From assembly GCA_965209095.1 (NCBI GenBank), contig OZ242381.1, positions 5,084,001 through 5,148,000 of the forward strand: a stretch of 64,000 nucleotides of DNA, written 5' to 3'. The translations under genes were made by a program, and so were the position numbers. Shown here piece by piece: positions 1-9,782 of this stretch. This stretch comes from MSPOR6 sp965209095 (GTDB lineage Bacteria; Poribacteria; WGA-4E; WGA-3G). Below the pieces are notes generated by a model that was not told the origin of the DNA, did no database searches, and saw only the letters and a program-made list of their open reading frames with translations. The stretch's first letter is position 1, and each line of letters begins with the position of its first letter.

Positions 1-2
1 TG

Positions 3-557
3 GGACAAATAATTGTAAAATCTACTGAGAGCGGTTACCCTGACTTTCGCTACTTACCACAAGGAACTAATGAACAGATTCGTTTAAGTCAAACTTCATC
101 AATGGTTTCTGAACTTGCCCCATTAGTTTTATATCTTCGTGGATATGTGCAACCTGGGGATACACTCATCATTGAGGAACCAGAAGCACACCTACATCCG
201 GGTGCTCAGGCAGACATGGCAGTCATTCTTGCACGCTTAGTTCGGGCAAGTGTAAAAGTAATAATCACAACACATAGCGATTGGTTGCTTCAGGAAATTG
301 GGAATCTAATCCGAGCTGGCGAACTTGAGAAAGCTGGCAAGGAAACTGATGAATTACCGACCACTCTTCAGACAGAAGAGGTAGGGATTTGGCATTTTCA
401 AAAAAACGGGAAAGTGGAGGAAATTCCTTACAATCGTATTGATGGCGTTGAACCGATGGAATACCTTGATGTCGCAGAAGACCTTTATAACCGTTCTGCA
501 CGTCTGCAGAATCAACTTGAAGAATTAAAAGGTGATATCAAGCGTGAATCAAAATAG
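3..557 (+). CDS. AAA family ATPase (SMC/OLD-like), 5' truncated by the window
   Basis: The frame is open from base 3, so this is the C-terminal 184 residues of a larger ATPase. An ABC-type signature-like SSMVSEL lies around codon 34-40, followed by a Walker B motif (TLIIEEPEAHLHP) and an H-loop/switch histidine (IITTHSDWL). This order is typical of AAA_21/AAA_15 ATPases of the OLD and SMC-like class, many of which power defence modules. The Walker A and N-terminal part are outside the window. Its last 26 bases overlap the next gene, so the two are probably translationally coupled. Family level is secure. The biological role is unknown; a defence role is inference from the nuclease-like neighbour. 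Confidence 0.88.
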   Translation, partial: GQIIVKSTESGYPDFRYLPQGTNEQIRLSQTSSMVSELAPLVLYLRGYVQPGDTLIIEEPEAHLHPGAQADMAVILARLVRASVKVIITTHSDWLLQEIGNLIRAGELEKAGKETDELPTTLQTEEVGIWHFQKNGKVEEIPYNRIDGVEPMEYLDVAEDLYNRSARLQNQLEELKGDIKRESK

Positions 558-1038
558 TATTCTTGGCCAACTCAAAACGTGTTTCAATACAAGTAGTTTA
601 GTAAATTCATGTAGTGGAGAAGGGTGCAAAGTTGGTATGGTTGATATACCAACCGAGCGGATAATAGTAAACCTTGAACATGAATTTGATATACGTCAAA
701 AAACAGAAAAAAGATGTGACAGACTTCTCTTTTTCATCACTCCAATTGAAAAAGAGTTATTAGCAGTTCCGATTGAACTCAAGAGTGGAACTGCTCGCGA
801 ATCTGATGTTATTGAAAAGTTAAAGAATAGCCTGATTTTTATTACACAAATTGTTCCAAATACGATACGTTCGAAAATTGCATATAATCCTGTTCTATTT
901 GAAGGTAGAGGGATAAAATGGACCGATCCCAAAGGGACTAAACAACTGAAAGTATCATTTAGAGGAAGTTCATTACAAATCCTCGTTGGTCGCTGTGGTA
1001 GACCGCGAAATCTTGCACGTATTCTATTTGGGAAATAA
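532..1038 (+). CDS. Small protein with a possible PD-(D/E)xK nuclease core, coupled to the AAA ATPase
   Basis: A 168-residue protein that I do not recognise at family level. It starts with GTG at 532 (a second GTG at 544 is possible), inside the end of the ATPase gene. Residues 63-84 hold Asp63 in CDRLLFF, then a hydrophobic strand and IELKSG with Glu82 and Lys84. That D-x18-ExK spacing and strand pattern resemble PD-(D/E)xK nucleases. No signal peptide or membrane segment is visible. The 26-bp overlap implies a two-gene ATPase-effector unit. It could instead be a non-catalytic partner of the ATPase. Confidence 0.6.
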   Translation: MISSVNQNSILGQLKTCFNTSSLVNSCSGEGCKVGMVDIPTERIIVNLEHEFDIRQKTEKRCDRLLFFITPIEKELLAVPIELKSGTARESDVIEKLKNSLIFITQIVPNTIRSKIAYNPVLFEGRGIKWTDPKGTKQLKVSFRGSSLQILVGRCGRPRNLARILFGK

Positions 1039-1072
1039 TAGGCAGCAAATCATAGTTATTTTAAATCACTAT

Positions 1073-2032
1073 CTATTCCACAACTTTCTCAACCTGTGCT
1101 GTTTCTAACGAACGATTGGCTGCAAGTGTGACAGCAAGGGTCTTATACGCATCTGCATAAGATGAACGAACCAATCCTTGATCATTTGCTTCGACTGCCT
1201 TGACAAACTGTTCAACCTGACGGAAATAACCTGCTTCAGAACCGTTATATTCTATACCTTCACCAGCAATCTGTCCGCGTAATCCTAAATCGTGGGTAAG
1301 TTTGAGATAGATGTCATCCCCAACCAATTCGGTAGCGAAATTCTCGTGTGCGCGAGCAACACAAGTGCTTGTAATGCTTGCTACGGCTCCACTCTCAAAC
1401 TTTAGATTACAGACAGTACACTCCTCAAAATCAGCAATATCACCAGATACACCTTTGATGCCGAATGCTTGGACGGTTTCAACATCTCCTAAAAAATATC
1501 GGATGAGATCAAATACATGTGTTGTCTGTTCAACCATCTGTCCAATGGATATTTCAAATTTTCCCCACCACGGATGACTTGCCCCCATCCGAGCGAGAAA
1601 TCTGCCAATTCCCATTGAAAGTTCTCTATCGCCTATTAACTCTTTCGCTTTGTCAGTGATGTCACTATACCGCGCCATATATCCAGCTTGGTTGATGACA
1701 CCTGAATTTGCAATTGCATCACGAGTGTTTTTACCCGTACCCAAATCCTGTGCGACCGGTTTTGCGATAAAGACTGCAGCCCCAGATTTTGCTGCATCTG
1801 CGACTTGTGTGGTGTGTGCTCCAGGAGGAATGCAGGTAAAGACTACATCCGGTTTTTCTTTTTGCAGCATATCTTGGTGATCTGTATATGCTGTAGCGTT
1901 ATATTCTTTCGCGATAGCTGCTGCGCGATCTGCGTTGATATCACATATAGCTGCAATTGGTCGGTCTAAACGTTTTAGACTACCTCGGTAATTTCCAGCT
2001 ATACCGCCTACACCAATAAAAGCAATTTTCAT
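1073..2032 (-). CDS. Gfo/Idh/MocA family NAD(P)-dependent oxidoreductase
   Basis: A 319-residue protein with the family's N-terminal Rossmann fold (GVGGIAGNYRG from residue 7), an AKP motif in place of the common EKP around residue 94, and the C-terminal sheet domain. The likely catalytic segment is EQTTHVFDLIRYFLG around residues 168-182, where the usual HxxD pattern is recognisable. Members act on sugars, inositols or related polyols with NAD(P), but the substrate cannot be read from sequence. It is slightly shorter than typical members (330-380). The start ATG follows GGAATTGGAATTGAT. It is convergent with the nuclease-like gene and lies just downstream of the RND permease on the same strand. 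Confidence 0.9.
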   Translation of the reverse strand: MKIAFIGVGGIAGNYRGSLKRLDRPIAAICDINADRAAAIAKEYNATAYTDHQDMLQKEKPDVVFTCIPPGAHTTQVADAAKSGAAVFIAKPVAQDLGTGKNTRDAIANSGVINQAGYMARYSDITDKAKELIGDRELSMGIGRFLARMGASHPWWGKFEISIGQMVEQTTHVFDLIRYFLGDVETVQAFGIKGVSGDIADFEECTVCNLKFESGAVASITSTCVARAHENFATELVGDDIYLKLTHDLGLRGQIAGEGIEYNGSEAGYFRQVEQFVKAVEANDQGLVRSSYADAYKTLAVTLAANRSLETAQVEKVVE

Positions 2033-2087
2033 ATCAATTCCAATTCCTTTACATAGAATAAAATATAGATTTCATTACACATTTTGT

Positions 2088-5000
2088 TTAATCATCAGCA
2101 GGCACGGCAGCCCCCAACATATCTCTATCAGAAATAGTTTCGGATTGTTCCTCTGTCTTTCTCCGAAATACGTTACCTAAGTCAGTCGTGATAGCATATA
2201 GTGAAGGCATAACAAATAACGTCATAAGTGTTGCGAAAGCAAGTCCGAAGATAATTGTATTTGCCATAGGTGTCCAGATAGGAGATTTTCCACCAAGTCC
2301 AAGTGACATCGGAATAAGTCCGAATATAGTTGTCAATGAAGTAAGGATAATCGGTCGTAGACGTATACTTCCACCCTTCAGTATCGCATACCACCTGTTA
2401 AAACCGAGTGCGCGATATTTGTTGATAAAATCTATTAACACAATAGAGTCGTTAACCACAATTCCAGCAAGTGCCACAATACCAAACATCGCAACCATAC
2501 TGAGAGTAGCATTGGAAAAGAGCAACCCAACCATTGCACCAATCATACCAAACGGCACAGCAAAAAGGATAATAATTGGTTGTGTAAATGATTTGAATTG
2601 TGCTCCTAATATTACATAGATGACAAGGACACCAACAATAAAGAGTTTCCATAATTCAGAGAATGATTCCCGTATTTCGTCAAAAACACCACGAAAATCC
2701 AGTCTATATCCTGGATATAATGTTTCAATATTTGCAAAAGAACTCATAAGGATTTGATTGACTTCAAAGGGTGAAGCTTTCGTTCTATCAACAGATGCGA
2801 AAACAGTAATTGCCCGTTCACCTTCAAATCGACGGATATCCGCATATCCTTTTTCTTCAGCAATAACTGCGACATCTTTTAGTGGAATAATCGTTCCTAT
2901 TGGCGTTGTGATCAGTAAATCGTTCAGTTCTGCGATTGTTTGTAGTCGATCCTCACTATATTTGACGATTACATCAATTGCTTCATCTGCTTCGCGATAG
3001 GTTGTGGCTTTCGCACCTTCAATGGCATTGCGAACAGTCTGTGCCACTTGCATAGTAGACATGCCGAACAGTGCTGCTTTCTCAGGTTTCAGATAGATAC
3101 GTAATTCAGATTTGCCGATTCGGAAATCATCTCTAATATCTTCCACTCCATCAATTTCACCCAATGTTGTCTTTAATCTATCTGCAATCTCAGCTAACTG
3201 AGTAAAATGTGTGCCTTTTACCTTCACTTCAACATCTTGCCCTTGTGGTGGACCTCCTTGAAGTTTGACAAAATTGAGTTTTTCAATACCACTTATATTG
3301 GTAGTGTTTTTACGTAGTGAAGCGATAATTTGGTCAGTATTCCGTGTACGTTCCTGTTTTGGAACAAGTTCAATGATAAGTTCTCCAAAATTTGAACCAT
3401 AAGTAACACCTTCTAATAATCCTGAAGTAGGTGTATGTAGACCGATATTGCTTACAATTGCAGCGATCTCACTTTCTGGCAATTTCTTTGCTGCATCTTC
3501 AAGCTGAGCGATGACTGCTGTTGTCTCCTGAATTCCATAAGATGGTGGCATCTCTGCTTTAACATAGAATTGTGGAAAATCTTCACCTGGAAATAGTTCT
3601 TTGTCAAGGAGAAAAAATGCACCGACAATAGTAAACATACCGATCAAGATGACACTGGCGACAAACGCATATCTTCTTCGAATCGTGATTTTTAGGATTC
3701 TGATATACCTCCTGCGAACAATGTCAAAGATTGTGGCAAACCACGCGAAAAATCCCGCAATGATGATCGTAAGACTGAATGCATTTCGTGACCTTGTTCT
3801 TAGCGGTTCAAGCCTGCTTCGTCCTCTATATGTTCTGGCTTTACCCCATTCTGATACGTGGGCAGGTAGAATAACAAAAACTTCAAAAAGTGAAGCAACC
3901 AAAACGATAATCGCCATAATTGGAACGATTCGCATGAACTGTCCTGAAACACCGGACATAAACATGAGAGGTCCGAATGCACCAATTGTTGTCAAGCTTG
4001 CAGCCAAAACAGGCCAACCGACTTCCTCTGCACCACGAATAGCAGCATCCTTTGGCGTTTCTCCTCTTTCAATATGACGATATGTGTTTTCAATGACAAC
4101 AATAGCATCATCAACCACAATTCCTACCACTAAAATAAGTCCAAACAGAGCAACACCGCTCAGTGTGTATCCTGCCATTGACATGAACCAAAAGGTCGCC
4201 ATAAAGGCTACAGGAATCCCGAGTGCAGCAAACAGTGCGTTCCGCCATCCAATAAATAGAAACAGCATCAATATAACGAGTATGAGTCCAAATACAGCAT
4301 TTGTTTCAAGGATTCCTAACCGTTCTTTTAAGATGACTGAATAGTCGTTGACAGGTGTTAGGACAGCACCGTCTGGTATATTGTCTTTATGTTTTTCCAC
4401 TAAGTCCCGCAGTTTTGCCACCAAAGAGATAGTGTTACCGTCTTTCTTTTTCTGAACGCTTAGGCTTATAGAGGATTCCCCATCAATACGAGAAAGCGTG
4501 CGTGCTTCCTCATAAGTATCAGAAACTGTGGCAACATCACGCAGTCTAATTGGCGTTCCTGACGGTTGGACACTAATGATTGTGTCAGCGATATAGTCAG
4601 GATTTGGAAATTCTCCCATTGTTCGGACCATAAACTCTGTATTGCCGATTTCCAATGTGCCTGCAGGTAAATTGATATTCTCTAATTGTAGTGCCATGTT
4701 AATAGCTGCAATTGGAAGATTATAGGCTTTCAGTCGATCCGGGTTTACTTCGATCCATATTTCCCTTTCACGTAGTCCAGCAATTTGCACAGAGGCGATA
4801 TTCTTGATTTCTAATATTTCATCCTTTAGGTTTTCAGCGATTTCTCGCATTTGGTTCTCTGTTATGCTACCACCGACTACAATCGTCAACATTGGGAACC
4901 CGGATGCAATATCCAATTCCAAAACTTTGGGATCGTCTAAAATCTCTTCTGGCAAATCATTTACACCATCAACAGCAGTGCGTAGGTTTTCCATCTCCTT

Positions 5001-5315
5001 GTCAAATTCACGGTCACTCATCTCATCAAAATCAATCGTAATTATTGATCTGCCTTCAGATGAAGTTGATAGCATTAGATTGATTCTGTTGACGTTCTCC
5101 TCTATTGCGTCCTCAATTGGAGCAGATATAAGCTTTTCAACTTCTTCTGGAGATGCCCCAGGATATAAAGTTGTTACCGTTGCACTCTGTAATGCAATTT
5201 CTGGTGTAAGTTCCCTCGGTAGCGTTATCCAGGCATACACCCCAAATATGATAATAATTATCATCAACATATTGGCTAAAACTGGGTTGTTCACGGATAT
5301 TTTTGGAATGGACAT
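2088..5315 (-). CDS. RND superfamily efflux permease (AcrB/HAE-like)
   Basis: A 1075-residue inner-membrane pump of normal RND length, with a transmembrane segment at about residues 13-32, two large periplasmic loops and two blocks of TM helices. The proton-relay aspartates are present in TM4 (VVGIVVDDAIVVIEN). The second half carries GIVVNDSIVLIDF in TM10, where AcrB has its relay lysine; here the aligned position is Asn, as in many uncharacterised COG0841 members. No membrane-fusion protein or TolC-like gene is adjacent, so partners must be encoded elsewhere. It follows the LamG gene by about 100 bp containing a hairpin. The substrate is unknown. Confidence 0.93.
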   Translation of the reverse strand: MSIPKISVNNPVLANMLMIIIIIFGVYAWITLPRELTPEIALQSATVTTLYPGASPEEVEKLISAPIEDAIEENVNRINLMLSTSSEGRSIITIDFDEMSDREFDKEMENLRTAVDGVNDLPEEILDDPKVLELDIASGFPMLTIVVGGSITENQMREIAENLKDEILEIKNIASVQIAGLREREIWIEVNPDRLKAYNLPIAAINMALQLENINLPAGTLEIGNTEFMVRTMGEFPNPDYIADTIISVQPSGTPIRLRDVATVSDTYEEARTLSRIDGESSISLSVQKKKDGNTISLVAKLRDLVEKHKDNIPDGAVLTPVNDYSVILKERLGILETNAVFGLILVILMLFLFIGWRNALFAALGIPVAFMATFWFMSMAGYTLSGVALFGLILVVGIVVDDAIVVIENTYRHIERGETPKDAAIRGAEEVGWPVLAASLTTIGAFGPLMFMSGVSGQFMRIVPIMAIIVLVASLFEVFVILPAHVSEWGKARTYRGRSRLEPLRTRSRNAFSLTIIIAGFFAWFATIFDIVRRRYIRILKITIRRRYAFVASVILIGMFTIVGAFFLLDKELFPGEDFPQFYVKAEMPPSYGIQETTAVIAQLEDAAKKLPESEIAAIVSNIGLHTPTSGLLEGVTYGSNFGELIIELVPKQERTRNTDQIIASLRKNTTNISGIEKLNFVKLQGGPPQGQDVEVKVKGTHFTQLAEIADRLKTTLGEIDGVEDIRDDFRIGKSELRIYLKPEKAALFGMSTMQVAQTVRNAIEGAKATTYREADEAIDVIVKYSEDRLQTIAELNDLLITTPIGTIIPLKDVAVIAEEKGYADIRRFEGERAITVFASVDRTKASPFEVNQILMSSFANIETLYPGYRLDFRGVFDEIRESFSELWKLFIVGVLVIYVILGAQFKSFTQPIIILFAVPFGMIGAMVGLLFSNATLSMVAMFGIVALAGIVVNDSIVLIDFINKYRALGFNRWYAILKGGSIRLRPIILTSLTTIFGLIPMSLGLGGKSPIWTPMANTIIFGLAFATLMTLFVMPSLYAITTDLGNVFRRKTEEQSETISDRDMLGAAVPADD

Positions 5316-5368
5316 ATAATTTTGATTTCTCCCTGACGATTATTTTACAAAGTTTTATTCAGTGATTA

Positions 5369-5392
5369 GGGTGGATATGCACATATCCACCC
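5369..5392. other. Intergenic hairpin between the LamG and RND genes
   Basis: A perfect 10-bp inverted repeat (GGGTGGATAT / ATATCCACCC) with a 4-nt loop lies 24 bp downstream of the LamG gene stop and 54 bp before the RND start on the minus strand. There is no following T-run, so a classic terminator is not supported. It may be a processing hairpin or part of a dispersed palindromic repeat. Confidence 0.5.
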
Positions 5393-5415
5393 ATCTTTAA
5401 TTTATCAAAACAGAT

Positions 5416-6195
5416 TTAGCGACTTTTCTTGAGAGATCCCCAGGTAACTGCTAATTTATCCTTTGCCTTAACAGCAGCGATTCCTTTGATGGTTTTCTCT
5501 AAACCGTGTTCCATTATAGTTTGCAAATCATCTTCTGTAAGAACGGATTTGAAAATGGCTACTTCGTCAATTATACCATGGAAAAATGAACCGCCACCCC
5601 AGCGACCAAAAGTAACAGCGTCATTATTACCAGCTCCTTTTCCAGCACGTGTGCTTGAACCAGCGCGTTCACCGTTGACATACACGACGAGTTGGTCGGC
5701 ATTGGCACCACTGTCAAAAGTTGCAGCGAAATGAATCCACGTTTTCAATTCTGGGACACGAGAAGATGCTCTTGGTTCCCATCCATTAATATTGACAAAA
5801 GCAGACATTCTATTCTGTTCTCCAGCTTTGTCAATTCGTAATAAATATTCAGCATTTTTTGCGATGAGTTGTTGATGTTCAGCTATGTTTGTAGCATAAA
5901 ACCATGCCATCATTGTATGTTCATCACCAAGTTGTAGATCAGGTGTTGAGGCAATTTCAACTGATTGTCCACCATTAAACTCAAGTGCATCACCAAATTT
6001 ACCATCAACCCACTTTGCACCATTAATAGTACCATGGTTCTCTTTTCCAGATGAATCTTCAACATCACCACCTGCTCCCTCATCAAATAACCAGACACCT
6101 GATGCTTTTTCAATATCAATTTCAGCCGAAGTAATATGAGGTGACATTGAACCGAACAAGCAAGCAATTCCAATAAGCAAGACTATTTTTTGCAT
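5416..6195 (-). CDS. Secreted LamG-like (concanavalin A-like) domain protein
   Basis: A 259-residue protein with a signal peptide (MQKIVLLIGIACLFGSMS, cleaved near residue 24) and one LamG/LamGL jelly-roll domain from about residue 30 to 215. Hallmarks are GVWLFDEG near the start, NHGTINGAKWVDGKFG, ALEFNGG and the closing GIIDEVAIFKSVLTEDDL. Such domains bind glycans or proteins outside the cell. The remaining C-terminal 40 residues contain no recognised domain. It starts with ATG at 6195 behind AAGGAG. The binding target is unknown. Confidence 0.87.
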   Translation of the reverse strand: MQKIVLLIGIACLFGSMSPHITSAEIDIEKASGVWLFDEGAGGDVEDSSGKENHGTINGAKWVDGKFGDALEFNGGQSVEIASTPDLQLGDEHTMMAWFYATNIAEHQQLIAKNAEYLLRIDKAGEQNRMSAFVNINGWEPRASSRVPELKTWIHFAATFDSGANADQLVVYVNGERAGSSTRAGKGAGNNDAVTFGRWGGGSFFHGIIDEVAIFKSVLTEDDLQTIMEHGLEKTIKGIAAVKAKDKLAVTWGSLKKSR

Positions 6196-6410
6196 GTTTA
6201 CTCCTTTTTAATAAATTGGTTTACAAATATCCACAATGGTGGGATTAAGTGTTAGAAATGACTAATATTAACTCTTACCATTACACATCTTAAAATTATA
6301 CAATTTTATGATATGTAATGGCAATAATAAATCAAGCAATGATTAGTTTGAACTAATTTTAGGTTGTTTTCCTTTTATATTCAGATAATTTATGATAAAA
6401 TTGGCATATC

Positions 6411-7667
6411 ATGAAAATAAATAGAGTAATTTTTATCTGCTGGATAGTTCTAATTTCAGGTTGTGGAATCTTTTCTACTAAACCTGTGGAAAAACAACCT
6501 ACGACAGAAGTTGTCAATCCACTTGACCAATTACGTTCAGACATTGATGAAGGACTGCAGGATGTATTGTTTAGAACAGCAAGCATAGGCATCAAAGTGG
6601 TTTCCGTAGAAACGGGTGAGGTGATATATGCCAAGAACATACACAAACTACACCATCCTGCTTCTACAACGAAACTTTTTACAGCAGCGACTGCTTTAGC
6701 GAAACTGGGATCAAATTTTCAATTTGAAACAACATTACATGCGGTCAAAACCGATAACCCACATGTTATTGGAAACCTATATCTCAAAGGAAGCGGTGAT
6801 CCGGTTCTTGATTCTGCTGATATTGTAGCATTGTGTGATACTTTAATTGAATCTGGTATAAAGTCAATTACCGGAGACATCGTTGTTGATGAGACCTATT
6901 TCGACACTGTCAGAGAAGGCCCAGGGTGGATGTGGGATGACAAACCTTTTCATGTAAGTGCGTTAAGTATACGCGATCTTGCACCTGATGTAAAAACGGG
7001 TAGTAGAGCAATCGCATGTGGCAATTTACTGAAAAGTACTCTCATTCAAAAAGGTATGACAGTGACAGGTGGTGTGATTGCGGGTACTGTTCCTTCTGAT
7101 GCCAAGATTGTGGCGTTACACTTTTCACCGCAACTTTCAGACCTTATCAAGTTGATGAATAAGCCGAGTGATAATTGGATTGCGGAGTTCTTGTTCAAAA
7201 CCATCGGAGCGGAGATTAAAGGTGAACCGGGGACGTGGCGAAAAGGGAGAGATACTATTACCGAATTTTTAGGAGAAATCATAGACGAACCGCCTGCACA
7301 TCGGTTTGTAGACGGTTCAGGACTTTCTCGGTACAACCTTGTCAACGCGGAATTGCTAACTAATCTACTCGTATATATGTCCAACAATTTTGAGTTGATG
7401 CCAGAATTTACGGCATCACTTCCAATTGCTGGTGTTGATGGCACATTGAGAAATCGGATGCAAGGGGTGTATGCAGAAAAAGTGCTACGAGCGAAAACAG
7501 GGACGTTAAGTGGTGTTTCTGCACTTGCTGGGTACACTACAACTGCAGATGGTGAACTATTGGCGTTTGGCATCCTAATAAGTCACTATATAGGGTCAGC
7601 TGCGACAGCGCGTGGTATTCAAGATAGGATTGGGGATTTTCTGACTAAGTTTAGTCGAAAACTATAG
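6411..7667 (+). CDS. dacB: D-alanyl-D-alanine carboxypeptidase/endopeptidase, PBP4 (S13) family, lipoprotein
   Basis: A 418-residue low-molecular-mass penicillin-binding protein that trims or cleaves peptidoglycan cross-links in the periplasm. The three active-site motifs are present: SxxK as STTK at 85-88, SxN as SDN around 257, and KTG as KTGTL near 362. The N-terminus is a lipoprotein signal with lipobox LISGC (Cys18), so the enzyme should be membrane-anchored. It is about 60 residues shorter than E. coli PBP4, mostly by reduction of the insert domains between SxxK and SxN. It is divergent from the LamG gene. An alternative name for the family is dacB/PBP3. Confidence 0.92.
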   Translation: MKINRVIFICWIVLISGCGIFSTKPVEKQPTTEVVNPLDQLRSDIDEGLQDVLFRTASIGIKVVSVETGEVIYAKNIHKLHHPASTTKLFTAATALAKLGSNFQFETTLHAVKTDNPHVIGNLYLKGSGDPVLDSADIVALCDTLIESGIKSITGDIVVDETYFDTVREGPGWMWDDKPFHVSALSIRDLAPDVKTGSRAIACGNLLKSTLIQKGMTVTGGVIAGTVPSDAKIVALHFSPQLSDLIKLMNKPSDNWIAEFLFKTIGAEIKGEPGTWRKGRDTITEFLGEIIDEPPAHRFVDGSGLSRYNLVNAELLTNLLVYMSNNFELMPEFTASLPIAGVDGTLRNRMQGVYAEKVLRAKTGTLSGVSALAGYTTTADGELLAFGILISHYIGSAATARGIQDRIGDFLTKFSRKL

Positions 7668-7694
7668 TGACATTTAGAATTAAAGGGACGCTTT

Positions 7695-7752
7695 TGTAGC
7701 ACAAACTTCACAGTTTGTGCAGATGGGACACAAACTAAAAGTTTGTGCTACA
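7695..7752. repeat. 58-bp palindromic repeat element
   Basis: The outer arms TGTAGCACAAACT and AGTTTGTGCTACA are perfect inverted repeats, and inside each a smaller hairpin (ACAAACT / AGTTTGT) repeats the motif. It sits between convergent dacB and the phytanoyl-CoA dioxygenase gene, where a REP-like or MITE-like element is tolerated and could end transcription from both sides. Confidence 0.7.
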
Positions 7753-7853
7753 ACTTCTGTTGTCCGTTATGTTTCCAACAAGTTTATTAAAGTGTCCCAA
7801 TAATTTCAAAGTTCACTATAAATCACAAGTAACTTGTTTCTGTTTAAGTATTA

Positions 7854-8624
7854 CTACGAAACATCAGGCGGAGGTTCACCTACAGCAGACTTTCCGTCTT
7901 TCAATATCGGCTCCGCATTGCCCCACAAACGACTGCCATCGTGCGATAAAAGCGGTTCGGCAGAATACTGTGCTAAATAAGCTCTACGCATGGAATCTGT
8001 CGTATTTGTGCTACTACTATGGAAATTGACACTTGTAAATGCAACAATACTCCCAGCAGGCACAATTGCAGGCACGCCTTTCTCCGGTCCGAAATAACCT
8101 ACCAAATCATTGCTACCCTCTTCACGGATATGTTTCACCCATGAGCGGATACCGATATGGGAATACGGCATGACATAGACAGTTCCATTTTCTTCAGACA
8201 TGTCATCAAGTGCACACCAACATGTTAGATACGGTTTGTGATCAGGATATCCGACGTAACCCGAATCCTGATGCCAACTGAACTTCATGCCTGCTTCAGC
8301 ACCCTTGACAACATACTGTTCCCAAAATAGATATGCATTCTCTCCCAAGGTCGCACGACACACTTCTGCCATGAGATCACTGAACAGAAATTCGCGAAGT
8401 TTCGGTTGTTGCCTAAAGCAGTTTGAGACAAAATACCGTTTATTACGATGATTAAGCCCCATTACATCCTTGCCTTTTCGTTCCATTCGCTCATCCATTT
8501 GGCTGATGAACGTTCCACATTCCCCACGTAGCAGTTCCAAAAGGTCTTCAGGAATCACACTTTCCAAAATGAAATAGCCTTCCTCTCGGTATTGTTGTTT
8601 CTGTTCATCGGTAATGTTAATCAA
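7854..8624 (-). CDS. Phytanoyl-CoA dioxygenase (PhyH) family Fe(II)/2-oxoglutarate oxygenase
   Basis: A 256-residue cytosolic oxygenase of normal PhyH length. The iron-binding HxD is His118-Gln-Asp120 in FSWHQDSGY, and the distal histidine is His202 in NFHSSS. The 2-oxoglutarate-binding arginine is likely Arg213 or Arg214 in SMRRAYLAQY. Family members hydroxylate varied small molecules; the substrate here is unknown. It is the last gene of a three-gene minus-strand operon (SOD, molybdoenzyme, PhyH), starting 11 bp after the molybdoenzyme stop. The function call is at superfamily level only. Confidence 0.92.
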   Translation of the reverse strand: MINITDEQKQQYREEGYFILESVIPEDLLELLRGECGTFISQMDERMERKGKDVMGLNHRNKRYFVSNCFRQQPKLREFLFSDLMAEVCRATLGENAYLFWEQYVVKGAEAGMKFSWHQDSGYVGYPDHKPYLTCWCALDDMSEENGTVYVMPYSHIGIRSWVKHIREEGSNDLVGYFGPEKGVPAIVPAGSIVAFTSVNFHSSSTNTTDSMRRAYLAQYSAEPLLSHDGSRLWGNAEPILKDGKSAVGEPPPDVS

Positions 8625-8635
8625 ATTGGGTTCTC

Positions 8636-9772
8636 CTATTCTATGTTAATTTTGCGAACAACCTGTCCATTGCTTTCCCAATAGGTGTGTTTTCCCTTTA
8701 TGTAGTCTGAATCTGCTGCGGGTTGTATATTCCCCTTCGTATCAATAGCGCGGGAGACAATGGTATGTTCACCTTTTTCTGGGTTGTCCCAATCAAGGTG
8801 CCAGATTTTCCAAGCAAATTCAGCCTTTTCTTCTTCGTCTATCGTAGCTGCCTGCCAAGGCCCGCCATCAATACTTACTTCCACTGTTTGAATAGGTGCC
8901 CCCCAAGCAGCACCATAAATTCGGTATTGACTATCATTCCGTGTAACTTTGGCTGCTATAGATTTTAACTGTGTTCTACCAACAGAGGTTTCCATCCATA
9001 CTGTTTCACCATCAGGACGTGTTTCCTTTCGCATGGTGACATAATCGCGTGCCATGAATCTACCCATAAACCGCGTGTTCCGTACTTCAATCCGCTTGAG
9101 CCATTTGACACATGCGATACCATACCAACCGGGAGCGATCAACCGAAGCGGGGCACCGTTTGGATGAGGTAATGAAACACCATTCATCTCGTAACAGAGT
9201 AAATTGGTTTCTTCCAAAGCATCTTCCACAGACATGCTCCTTGCAAAGTTCTGACGCATAGTAACTTTTCTCAATTTTTCTTCACCTGAATCATGTCCGA
9301 AAAATATCACCTCTATCCCGTCCTCTTTTATTCCAGCTTCTTTGAGGATAGGCGCGAGCGGTGTGCCGCCCCATTTTGCAGTGCCAATAGCACCTGTAAA
9401 AGTTGGGAAACCGTGGTTGCCAGAGCATTCCAACGTAAAGGTTACATCCTGTTTTGGTCTTGCTTTGATGTCATCAATTGTGAGTGTCATCGGATTTTCA
9501 ACTAACCCGCTAATTTCTAATTTCCAATTTTCGAGGTCAACTTCCGGTTTTCCATAGTGTGATACATTGAAAAATTCATCATTGGGTGTAATGAAAGAAT
9601 CGAATTCATTCCAATCAAGCAAAACACGATTTGATGAGGATTGTGTAGATTGATCCAGAAAAGGAATTAGTTCTTCACCTTCAATTTTAGGAAAAGCGTG
9701 AATCGCCCAAGGGCTGAGCAAAAAGGCAGAAAGTGTTAAGCCGCTGCTCCTTAAAAAATCTCTTCGATCCAT
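8636..9772 (-). CDS. Exported sulfite-oxidase-family molybdopterin oxidoreductase
   Basis: A 378-residue protein with a Tat-type leader (MDRRDFLRSSGLTLSAFLL), then the molybdopterin-binding sulfite oxidase fold with the Mo-coordinating Cys116 in LECSGNHG, and an Ig-like Mo-cofactor dimerisation domain from about residue 260 (IYGAAWG, VEVSIDGGPW). There is no haem domain, so electrons must pass to a separate carrier. Related enzymes oxidise sulfite or reduce sulfoxides. The lumenal location fits the Tat leader. It lies 10 bp downstream of the SOD gene and 11 bp upstream of the PhyH gene, so all three are likely cotranscribed. Confidence 0.92.
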   Translation of the reverse strand: MDRRDFLRSSGLTLSAFLLSPWAIHAFPKIEGEELIPFLDQSTQSSSNRVLLDWNEFDSFITPNDEFFNVSHYGKPEVDLENWKLEISGLVENPMTLTIDDIKARPKQDVTFTLECSGNHGFPTFTGAIGTAKWGGTPLAPILKEAGIKEDGIEVIFFGHDSGEEKLRKVTMRQNFARSMSVEDALEETNLLCYEMNGVSLPHPNGAPLRLIAPGWYGIACVKWLKRIEVRNTRFMGRFMARDYVTMRKETRPDGETVWMETSVGRTQLKSIAAKVTRNDSQYRIYGAAWGAPIQTVEVSIDGGPWQAATIDEEEKAEFAWKIWHLDWDNPEKGEHTIVSRAIDTKGNIQPAADSDYIKGKHTYWESNGQVVRKINIE

Positions 9773-9782
9773 AGATACACCT

